64,000 bases of DNA from Romanomermis culicivorax. Its lineage: Eukaryota; Nematoda; Enoplea; Mermithida; Mermithidae. Each line of letters opens with the position of its first letter. Within the stretch, counting starts at the first letter, position 1. Positions 49,584 through 59,200 of the stretch are shown here, piece by piece. The notes below the pieces were generated by a model. That model was not told the origin of the DNA. It saw nothing but the letters and a program-made list of their open reading frames with translations, and searched no databases. The stretch covers positions 434,001 to 498,000 of the forward strand of contig CAWUHX010000046.1 of the NCBI GenBank assembly GCA_963922205.1, in the 5' to 3' direction. Position numbers and translations under genes: made by a program.

Positions 49584-52500
49584 ATGGTGCTCACATCTGA
49601 TGTTATCGTCGTCTGCATTTTGATCTCGATCAGCGGCATAGGCTTCATTTTCAACACTTCGTTTTTGATCTTCAGTTTCGTCAACAGGCAAGTAACCGGC
49701 AAACTCGATTACCGTTGGTTCTTATACGGTTTGGCCAGCATAGATTTTTTCTACACGTTGAACATGTTCATCCTTCAACCGTATATAACTTTGAAAGGCA
49801 TGGATCCCAAGGGTCAATGGTGTTTCATCACCGGTTTTCTAGTCATGATGTGTGCCATCGGTGGAGTCATCAGTCAGCCTTTGTTGTCCATAAATCGATA
49901 TTTCGCCATGTTTCATCCGGAAAAGTCGAAAAAGTTCTTTAAAAAACCGTACTGTATTTGTATGGTTATTGGAATCTATGCTTTGTCGTTCTTATCGGCA
50001 TATACTTTCGTGCCATTTGATGAATATGGTAGATTTGAAGGTAAAATCATGCAAATGCACTTACAGTATACCATAGAAGTATCATGTGATTAACCACAGG
50101 GTTTTTTTTCAAGCGCACGATCATGATTTTCAGGTGACGGCATACTGTAAGGATGCTAATTGTATGGCAAAGAATCACGAAACCTTGAAGTGAATATTGG
50201 AAATGTACATAAACAGTGGCATAAAACTTCATTAGTACAAGAGCTCCATGATGCATGAACGATTCTGATTTCGACCGGAATGGTCTCTGAATAATTTCAA
50301 TTCTACATGATCTTATTTTTTAATTCATCTTGTTTTTTCTGATCTTGATCTAAATTAGGATGATATGTCATTATGATTCTCCATTCCTTGGCCTTACAAT
50401 CGCATAAAAATTATATAACGCTTTTATTTTTGCCCGTAGGCACACAATGAACGAATAATAATACAGTGGTTATAGTAATGCGACGTTTCTTCGGTAGTCT
50501 ACCTACTACCTTCCTCAGGCGACAATAAACTCCTTTTTACAAAATTCGCTGCTTGAGGGAATTGAACCCTGGTCGTTTGATTGAGAGTCTAGAGCGCTAC
50601 CACTGGGCCATGGGGGCCAGTAGTAACTTGTTTAGAAGTGCTATATATCCTGACTTGGGGGTACTAGTTCAGACTTGGGTACCTGTCTGTTGCCCTTCTA
50701 AGGAATGCTTGGTTCCATATGTGGCCTATTTCAATGCTCTTACTACCTACATTTTTTGACCCCACTTTTTCCATCTCAATGGTTTCTCTGATCTTCCTTT
50801 TGTAGGCATTAGGCTCTTGGGCAAGTATAGTGGTATTGTCAAAATTGGGTGTACATCCACATGATAGGCAATGTTCCGCCACACCACTTTTCTCAAGGCT
50901 CAGGTTCTTAAGGGCATTTCTGTGTTCTGCAATACGGGTCTTAAGTGGGTCTTAAACATACGGGTCTTAAACAACCTTTCGCCAAATATTAGGATGATAT
51001 GTCTTATGAGCGCGATCTTAACTTTGAAAGATCTTTTCGAGAGAGATTTTGATTCGTAGCGTAATCTCGATCTTGATTGATCTATCTTGATAATAATCAT
51101 TTTTACCTTGACCCCAATTTTAAACGATTTTCCCTTGAGCTTGTCCTTGATTTAATGAACAAATCTCGATACTGAGCTTGATTTCCATATTTACTGATCT
51201 TGATATTGACGGAATTCGTCTTGATCTTGGGATTTTGCTCAGTTTTAATTTTTACGCACCTTAATTTTTGATGATTATGATCTATATTTCCATCTTCAGC
51301 TTAACTAGATCAGCTTGACTCTGATATTTTTATTGACCTTGATTTTAACAAAGTTTGCTTCACCAGCTTCTGTTGTGTATTTGAATCTACCCTAGATTCG
51401 ATTGAATCAGAGTTGGGCAATCTTGATCCTGATTAATTTGATTCTTGAGAGCTTGCTTCCATTTTGTCTTAAATTAGATAAATCTTACTTAGGTTGTTTT
51501 TGGCTTTCATAGATATCAATTTTGCATTTGATCACAACATCCACTAACGTCGATCTTCTGTGATTTGCAATTTTCGCCATCTTGATTTTGAGCTTTTGGA
51601 TGATTGGCCTGAATTTTGAATTTTGTCAATATTCTACTAACTATGATTCTGAAGTTGATATGGCTGATGTCGATTACAAAATTGATGTTGATTGGGCTTG
51701 ATTTTGATTGAAACTGTTCAATTGCTCTCAGTTTGGACTCAGATCTAAATTCAAATGGCTTACATATGATTGGTTATGGTTCCAACTTACCTTGATTCTG
51801 TAACATGATCCATCAAAAATATATTCGTCGTTTATGTATAGCCATTCTCATTTATTATTCTCTCGTATCAAGTTTTTGCCACCCATGAATTTTGTTTTTT
51901 TTTTCATTTTCACTAATAATTATGATTGATCTGTCATTTGTCTATATTTTGATTGTTTAGTTTTTTGTGTGTTCAGTAGAGTTAAGTTCGAAACTCGTGT
52001 GCCTCTCCTCTTTTCCCTAGGTGGGCTCACATCCCTCTCACTGGAAAATGAAACTGGAACATGAATTATACATCGTCTGGGTTGTCCAGCCGTCCCTACT
52101 ATCCGTAGGTGACCATAATATTACAATTCCAAGTTATTTTGGTCTTAGTAGTCTGAATGCTAACTTTTATTGACTTTTAGCCTGCGATTCATGACCTTGA
52201 TTTTGATCTTGTTTTGACTGATCTTGATTGTTAACAATGTTTATTTGAGCTGTATCTTCATTTGGTTGATCTTAATTGTGAATTAACATCTGTGGGACAG
52301 ATGAAACTTGATCGAAACCATTTTTCACAGGTATATGCTGCATTGCAGTCTACGAAATGCAAATTTGGCATATGTTCGTCTTTTTCACTTCGCCCATGAT
52401 CATATCCTACGGTATTTCCCTATACTGCGCTTTCAGCATCTCCAAATTGATCAGCAAACAAACCGAAGCTAAAAACGACCGCGAATGGTGCAGTAAAATC

Positions 52501-52815
52501 CGCGAAGCCAGATTCATTATCCGTTTCATTTATATTGAAGTTTTCATGCCCATTTGTATAGAAACGCCGGTTTTCATCTTGATTTTCGTCAATCGCTACT
52601 TGTCGCCAATTCCTCGCGAAGTTATGGCTGTCATGCTTGGTTGTTTCATTGTCCACGGCACCAGCGACCCGATCGTTATGGTCATTGTTATTAAACCTTA
52701 CAGGCGTTTGATCAAAGGCTGGTTCAGGAAAGTTTGGCCTATGGATACCACAGCTTGTCCAACGACTGTTGGATCGATGTATGGCACAAATACGGCAATT
52801 AGGAGATTGTCATGA
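49584..52815 (+). CDS. Rhodopsin-like 7TM receptor, nematode chemoreceptor type
   Basis: Two exons, 49584-50040 and 52331-52815, join in phase (phase 1 intron). Together they give 942 nt and 313 residues, a full-length receptor. The ATG lies seven bases after a TTTTTAG acceptor. TM1 has GFIFNTSFLIFSF and TM2 has LASIDFF. The extracellular GQWCFITGF supplies the conserved cysteine, and TM3 ends in SINRYFAMFHP (NRY in place of DRY). After the intron come CCIAVYEMQIWHM (TM5), FIIRFIYIEVFMPICIETP (TM6) and TSDPIVMVIVIKPYRRLIKG (TM7, DPIVM in the NPxxY position). It is not closely related to the SRT-like pair. I cannot assign its subfamily, and a role in chemosensation is inferred. The 2.3 kb intron contains a Penelope-like relic and GATCTTGAT-rich repeats. 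Confidence 0.9.
50481..50521 (-). other. Hammerhead-ribozyme-like motif at the end of the Penelope-like relic
   Basis: On the - strand CTGAGGA fits the hammerhead core CUGANGA. A stem GGTAGT/ACTACC with loop AGGTAG follows, and then GAA. One extra A between core and stem, and no confirmed stems I and III, mean it may be a decayed or unusual form. Hammerhead motifs are established in Penelope-like elements. Confidence 0.35.
50545..50616 (-). other. tRNA-like segment within the Penelope-like relic
   Basis: On the - strand ATGGCCCAGTGGTAGCGCTC has an A-box and D-arm form. GGGTTCAATTCCC is a good T-arm with B-box. The loop CTCTCAA would place the anticodon as CTC, but the anticodon stem pairs poorly. 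This is a tRNA-derived sequence, not a confident functional tRNA gene. Confidence 0.5.
51060..52300. repeat. Degenerate GATCTTGAT-rich intron repeat
   Basis: Strings such as GATCTTGATATTGA, CTTGATTTTGATC and TTGATCTTGAT recur densely through the second half of the receptor intron. Period is irregular. Nothing else is seen in it. Confidence 0.6.
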
Positions 52816-53505
52816 TTATTCAAGTCTTGTCTGAGATGTGGAATCTTAAAGATGAAAGACGTATGTGTCTTTGTTCTATAGTTTTTTTTCAAACGATATT
52901 TTTCTGGAAAGAACTGGAAGCAAGGGCTACATGTACTGCATATGTTCGATGTGTTTTTTCAATTATTGTATGCAGAAAATTCTTTCGTGGAACAATGGCA
53001 GTTTGTTGAGAACACGCACTTCAGATCCTCAAAATAGATGAATATATTGACCGTTATTGCTCAAGTTCAAACAGGAAGGGACAGAATACAGATTGGATAA
53101 AGTAGAGCTAATAAGTAAGAAAGTGACCACGATTTGTGTGAGAAAAGCTTCGTGTTTGTATAAGAAGAGAAATTGAAAAGTATGAAATTTCAAGGAGAAT
53201 TAAAATTCATGAAAAACTCCGGGCACGACTATATCCCATTTTTTGAAATTCAACAACATTGTATGAAACGCAAAATCACCATGATTTTCATACTTCTATT
53301 TATAGCCGTACATCTGCTCAAGGGTCATCTAGCTGCCATTGTTCTCGATTTGGTGTCATCTCAGTAGGTTGACCATCCTAGTAAGTCGAGCAATGGTATG
53401 GTCCTCATTTCTTAGATATTTAATGTCCAAAATCGACTGTCCCAGTAAGTTGACTATCCTGATAAAATTGATTAAAACCAAACTAGTCCATTCCAGAACA
53501 ATTGA
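52816..53505. other. Region downstream of the third receptor
   Basis: This contains the presumed 3' UTR and short frames with no domain. No canonical AATAAA was found in a convincing position. Confidence 0.35.
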
Positions 53506-53509
53506 ATGA

Positions 53510-53965
53510 CCCAGATTTTTTGGCTTACGCTCAAGGTGCTTAGGATTAGGCTCATGCTTATGCTCATGCCTAGGCCTAGACTCAGGCTTAGGCTAATGCT
53601 GAGGCTTAGGCTTAGGCTTAGGCTTAGGCTTAGGCTTAGGCTTAGGCTTAGGCTTAGGCTTAGGCTAAGGCTTAAGCTCAGGCTCAGACTTGGGCTAATG
53701 CTTAAGGGTCATTTATACTTGCCTTTTCCGATGGAACGGAACGGAACGGAATGCAATCGAGACAAATTTACCGAGTGAAAGTGAAATCTTCGTTCCGTTC
53801 GGTTTGGTTGGAGGTTATCGTCGATCATTTTCTAGAAAATTGCAATTAGCCTTTCCGATCGAAAGGGGATTTTCAGGCTGAACGTTTCAAGCTGTTGGCG
53901 GATCCATTCCGTTCCACTCCTTCGAAAAAGGCAAGTATAAATGACCCTTTAGGCTTGAGCTTATG
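53510..53965 (+). repeat. Second interstitial telomeric array, (TTAGGC)n, split by a MITE
   Basis: Degenerate units (about 53525-53600) lead into about 10 perfect TTAGGC copies (53603-53665). Decayed units follow, then the MITE at 53705-53948, after which TTAGGCTTGAGCTTA resumes. The orientation is TTAGGC on the + strand, as in the 16475-17510 array. Confidence 0.9.
53705..53948. mobile_element. 244-bp MITE with TTA target duplication
   Basis: Inverted ends AGGGTCATTTATACTTGCC (matching over at least 23 bp) are flanked by TTA at 53702-53704 and 53949-53951. The interior has GGAACGGAAC direct repeats and their complement, GTTCCGTTC-like. It has the same target-duplication type as the 30432 element and is inserted in the telomeric hexamer array. 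Confidence 0.88.
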
Positions 53966-53994
53966 TGAAATGAAATGTGATCACTTTACTTATG

Positions 53995-54215
53995 TGAAAA
54001 GTCGCCGTGCGGCGCTGCACGGCACCGTACGGCACGTTAGTATAGCAGCTACTATCATTTTCATTTACTTATTATCATTTACCACCGTACGGCGCCGTAC
54101 GGCGTGAAGTATAGCAGCCACTCATCAGGCGCCGTACGGCGCCGCTCGGCGCATGCGGCGAATTATAGCAGCTGAATGTGGTGCCATACGGCGAAGTATA
54201 GTTGGCCCCTTACTG
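53995..54215. mobile_element. GC-rich palindromic element (CCGTACGGCGCCGTACGGCG)
   Basis: Repeated self-complementary strings GCCGTACGGC and GGCGCCGTACGGCG alternate with GTATAGCAGC. The right end reads GAAGTATAGTTGGCCCCTTA. It resembles the GC palindromes beside the ends of the 30432 MITE, so it may be a related element. The left end is not clear. Confidence 0.5.
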
Positions 54216-54840
54216 GGACCGTTGACTCACTGGAACGGTCGACATTGTGGCGCACAATTCTCGATGTTGCTCAAGTATGTGTCACTCTGAAAAAGTTGAG
54301 CTGAATTTGAATGATAAAGTTCAAAATTTAAACTCTTATTGCTTAATTTCTGCAATAAAGTTATTCAAAAAGTTCAAGTATTAGACAAGATTTAATTTGA
54401 AAATTTTCTGTAGCCCCTAGAGCACTCCACTCCCAACAACTCACTCAATGAAGTTTCAATGCCGAACCGTTTCCGATTGCCAGGGAAAAATAGTCTACCA
54501 ATTGCTGAAATTGCTTCAGATGAATTACTGACTCAAAAAAATTTTTTCTAGTGTTTATTTTTTCCTTCTTATCGATGGAATGGCTTTTTCCTATACCAAC
54601 ATTCCCAAGAAGCAGTCTAGCATAACATAAATATAAAAAATAACATCTTAGTAAGTCCTAGAGCTCGAAATATAATTTCGCCCCAGTGCAAATACAGTAA
54701 TCACTGGTGAGTTGCATAGCACGAAGCACTTGCTTTCTGCTCTTATTGGGAAAACAGCTTTTGCGAAAATGACAGCTCTTTACTATCTCTCTCTTGCGGA
54801 CAGGCTCGGCTCAGATAGAAATTTCCTGCGCTTAATTCAT
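54216..54840. other. No feature recognised
   Basis: AT-rich intergenic sequence with no gene or repeat I can support. Confidence 0.4.
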
Positions 54841-55080
54841 TTTGGAATGAAATGATCGATGCAGTGATCCTGAAAGTAAGTTCTATATGGAACAAACCAG
54901 CAATGAACAAACAGAACAGCTATCAATTTCTTCCAATAACGTATGGTCAAAGTTAAGTGGTCAAAATTTCTCGAGTAGCACTCAGTCATCGACGCAGTTC
55001 TGTCCAAATCGACGGTGGACAAGCATGATGTTTTGCTATTGATCTTACCCTTTCTCATTCTCATGGAGAAATTAGGTTTT
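54841..55080. repeat. Dispersed repeat shared with 61695-61960
   Basis: GTGGTCAAAATTTCTCGAGT followed by AGCACTCAG..ATC and GTCCAAATCGACGGTGG, then CAAGCATGATGTTTT, occurs here and again, slightly diverged, at 61695-61960 in the same orientation. The second copy is inside an intron of the CEP164-like gene. Confidence 0.75.
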
Positions 55081-55153
55081 GTCTACAGTATAAATTACCT
55101 ACTCTTGTGTGGTTTTTGCTGTGTCTATCCTTTTCAAATTAAATGATCTTTAA

Positions 55154-55977
55154 GGGCTGTATGACAGAATGGGGGTTAAGTCTAACCTAGAGTTAAATCT
55201 CGGGTTAAATAAAGGGTTAACTTTAACCCGTAGTACAGAAGCAGGGTTTGAACTAACTCTAGGTTAAATACAGCCAATTTAACCTAGCATTTTAACCCTG
55301 CTACGAGCAGGGTTAAATCTCGGGTTGAGGCATTTTTCAACTATTTTGAATGGCGCTTGATGTTGATTTTCTTGAATTGTTAGATTTTGGAAATGAAGTG
55401 CAAAACAGTGTTGATTTGGATGCACTGGTCTTTACTAGAAAAAATCCATTCGAATTTTACAACAACCGGCGTTTTGTTTGAAAGCATCCGATATTTCGGT
55501 CCACGCTGGTTTCTTCGTAGTAACAGCATCAGTCTTCTTATTTTCAATAATGTTTTGATGTTGTTTGACGCATTCAACAAGATAATTAATTTCCAAAGTA
55601 GAAAAATTAGCTACTCGTTTTTTGTCAGCGTCAGATCCGGAGAACATTGTTTCAACAAATGATATAACTATATTATGAACCTAGTAAAATCCTTTTAAAA
55701 TCGATTCTTCTTATTGCAACAACACACACTTCCTGTGTTCGAGCATGAGAACGCTTGCCCAGATATTGAATAAGTAGCAGGTGCTTTCTTTAACCCAAGG
55801 TTAATGAAATTGTCACTAGGTTAGTGGCATTAACCTTAGGTTAACTAACCCTACTTTAACCCACCTTCTGGCATACCAGTTTGGGTTAACCCTAACCCGA
55901 CAGTTAACTCTAGGTTACGTAACCCGAGCTTAACACTAACCTAAGGTTAACTTAACCCGCCTTCTGTCATACGGCCC
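55154..55977. mobile_element. 824-bp Harbinger-type element with Myb/SANT reading frame
   Basis: Ends GGGCTGTATGACAGAA and TTCTGTCATACGGCCC are flanked by TAA at 55151-55153 and 55978-55980. Inner flanks are arrays of GGTTAA/TTAACC strings in inverted arrangement. The centre holds a short - strand frame with a Myb/SANT-like domain. Three-base target duplication and this domain both point to PIF/Harbinger. The DDE transposase is absent. Confidence 0.8.
55435..55647 (-). CDS. Myb/SANT-like DNA-binding protein fragment (Harbinger ORF1 type)
   Basis: 70 residues. NFSTLEINYLVECVKQHQ, then ENKKTDAVTTKKPAWTEISD and FKQNAG, follow the Myb_DNA-bind_5 pattern (first helix, KKTDA linker, W-x-x-I second helix). 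The third helix (usually with a K-W motif) is missing, either through a splice at the AG|GTTGTTG-like point or through truncation. In Harbinger elements a Myb-like protein assists the transposase; that role here is inferred. Confidence 0.6.
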   Translation of the reverse strand: MFSGSDADKKRVANFSTLEINYLVECVKQHQNIIENKKTDAVTTKKPAWTEISDAFKQNAGCCKIRMDFF

Positions 55978-56174
55978 TAATAAATATCTGAAATTGGCGA
56001 GGAAACCTGATTTAGTAAGAGAGAGAGAGGGAGTTAGGGACCGACCTTAATGCACGAGTGAGGATTTACGCTCGGAACATTTACCTGTTCGGAACATTAT
56101 CCTCTGTGAAATAAAAACAAGCAGATACATTTTACAAGTGAACTTTCGAAAACTGTTTATATACTGTAGGCTTC

Positions 56175-56180
56175 TTTATT
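56175..56180 (-). terminator. Polyadenylation signal AATAAA of the CEP164-like gene
   Basis: AATAAA on the - strand, about 87 bases after the stop codon at 56267-56269. Confidence 0.6.
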
Positions 56181-56266
56181 CAAAGTGTACTAGAATTTTA
56201 CTGACATCATATATAGTTTTTTATTTTTTACTATTTCTCACAAAATAAACTTTGATTTACAAAGCA

Positions 56267-59200
56267 TCATTTGATTTCTTTCTCAAACTTTTTCAACCAA
56301 TTTTTCAAAGATTCAAGTTCCATTTCGACGTTGGATTTTCTTATTGGGCTATTTTCTCCACGATCGTGCATTGGAACAAATAAACTCGAAAAAGTATTCG
56401 ATTCTGGGAAAACCTGCCTCAACCGGGCGTTGATCATTTCATCGACGTTATCTTTCTTTTCAAATTTCCTAAAATTTCATGTTATCTGGACACCGAACAA
56501 TATCTTTCAGGGTACATACCAAGAATACTGTGGAAAATTGTTCATCCTTGACGTATTGGGTTGGAAATTTTGATTATTTATGAATTGCCTAGCTCTTTTG
56601 ATCGTATCTTCAGTTTCCAATCTACAAAAAATAAATCATCATCACTTTTATCATAGGATCATAAGCGTACTTACTTTTCTAGAATCGGATCATGTTTGAT
56701 CTGTTCTTCATCACAACTTGTAAGAAATTCGTCCAAAGATCTGATAAACTTTTGCTTCTTTTTGTTCTGCAAATACAGTAAAACATAATCGAGAAAATTT
56801 TCTTCTTTTCGAAATTAACCAACCTTTGGCCTATTGGCGTGTTTTTCCACATGACGAACGTCTTTTTTCACCATTGGTGCAGGCATATCCACTTTTTTCA
56901 ACTCCCTGACCACGCCCGTCAGATCGCGGAGGTCGCGCCTCATTCCTTCTAATTCGAGGTGCAGATCGGCCAATGATTGATCGAGGAAATGATTCTCAGG
57001 ATCTGGACTCATTTTTGGGGTATTATCATTTTCTATAGTTACCTAATAAAAATTTGAATAAATGATCATTAACATCATTTGATTTTGTACTTTTGATCTT
57101 TTCTATGAAATTCTGATACATATCTTACAGTATGATCACTTTACATGATGTCCAAGTATGAGTGATGCATCACTTACAGTATGATCACATACATTTGCAG
57201 ATACATTTCATGTACTGCATTACACCGGAAAGTTCTAGAACCTTCCACAATATTCTATATTCTTTTATACTCTACAAGGTTCTAGAACATTTTGTGATTT
57301 TTCGTGATAGTATGTAAGCCGTGTTGTTTTGCATATTCATTCATTCATTTATTGAACTATTTAGTACATTGTGTTAGTTAGCCTTATTAAACTTAGAAAT
57401 TTACCAGCTAGTATTCGGGTTGGATATTTACCAATTATCCCAAGGCTAATCTATTTTCAACTTAGTCCAGTCATTATTCAAGACGGAACAAAGCAATCGA
57501 TACATTGTATGCATTTCAACTCACTTGACATGATTTTTCTGCTTTGGAGGATGATGATTCTTGTCGAATTCTTGATCCAACTTTCTGAGATTCCTCAGCT
57601 TTCATGGCATCAGTTTCGTGCTTCAACTAAAAACCTTGTTCAAAATCAATTCCATTCAGTTTATTTTCTTGGCATTCACCTTCAATTTATATTCCTCAAA
57701 CTGCCGATTAAGGTCTTGCTTCAATTTGCTCATTCTTTCTTCTTGGTCTACCACGAGTTTTTGATATTCTAACTCGAAATTTTGATCCAATTTTTGCTTT
57801 AAGTCAGCCAATTTCGCATCATTTTCTTTCCGTAATTTAAGCATTGTTTCGTTGATCAATTTTCCATTGTCTAACAAATATTCATCCTTCTTTTTTTGTT
57901 CAACTTTTTGACGTTCGTTTTTGAATTCGATCAATTTTTCTTCGAAATCTTTTTCGATTCGCAATTTTTCTGATTTGTGCTCGTCGCGCATTTTTTCCAA
58001 TAGAATTTCGTGTTCTTTACGCATTTTTTCCTTTTCTTCTTTTTCACGTTTTTCGAGCTCTGATTTGAATTGGCTACAAAAAATGAATGAGGATGGCAAA
58101 AAATTCGGATGATTACATAATTTTCAAGAACTTTCTGAATGTTTCAAATGTTCGATTCACATTTTGAGAGGAAGCTAGAACATAAAAGCTTTGAAAATGA
58201 AAATATATATCATGACTATACAGTAAGATTAATCAGTAATGGACATACTTTTCTCAGTTTAGAAAGGATTGCTCACTGCCGAGGCAACAATAATCACCTC
58301 ATGACTACAGTAAGATATCTATCAAGCTCCAAACCTGAAAATGAACTCTACTGCTCATCACCAAAAATTAATGAGCATCTCATGACTACAGTATGAAATT
58401 CAGTCAGCTTCAGATGAAAAAACTTTTTTAAAGTTGGAAATGGACTGTTCATTGCTTAAGCAAGACGAATCATCACACGACTTCATGACTACAGTAAGCA
58501 ATTCATCAATCTCCAAACCTGAAAATAAATTGTTCAATGTGCAGTGCAGAATATAAATTCGAAACAGTGCCTCATGACTACAATAAGAAATTTAGTGAGC
58601 TACAGATGAACAGACTTTTTAAAAATTGAAAATAGATCGCTCACAGCTTATGCGAGAATATTCTCCTCGTGACTGCGGTAAGCATTCCATCAAGCTCAAA
58701 ACGAACATCGTCCCAAAACTAAAAATAAACTCTCGAATGCTCTCCATCGACAATTAAAAAATCGGCTCAGGACTACAGTAAAACAGTTTATCTATTTGTA
58801 ACCGTAAGAATGTTAAGCTAGCTTCGAATAATGAACATATTTTCGTACCTGGAGATAACTTTCCACTACTCAAGCTTTATGATCTTCAATCAAAAAAGCA
58901 CCTTACGACTACAGTAAGATATTTTGACCGTTTTTAACCTGAAAACAAGTAATCCACTGTTCAACTTTACCAATTGAAGAAACATCCCACGGCTACAGTA
59001 AGAACTTTGCCAGCTCAACGAAGATTTTGTAACCACAAAAAAGGTGCACACCGCTCAAGCTGTATCATCTCGTATCCCATAAATACAATTAGAAATTTGG
59101 CCATCTAACCTGAAAATCGATTGCTAGCTTTAACAATGTCACAATCAGAAATCTTGATGAGTCAATGAGGGAACATACGTTCTTGGCATGGAGAAGATTT

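Larger units (their letters stand above)
50425..50957 (-). mobile_element. 5'-truncated Penelope-like retroelement
   Basis: Lies on the - strand in the receptor intron. From the 5' side it contains the C-terminal part of a GIY-YIG endonuclease-type open frame (50957-50664). Residues such as RIAEHRNALKNLSLEKSGVA, then a CLSCGC cysteine pair, NFDNTTILAQEPN and KRKIRETIEM lead to a stop. This order (R-x-x-EH, S-x-x-A-EH, R-K-x-x-E) is typical of Penelope-like elements. Downstream come a tRNA-like segment (50616-50545) and a hammerhead-like motif (50521-50481). The open frame is uninterrupted to its stop, so the copy is not very old, but reverse transcriptase is absent. Confidence 0.75.
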
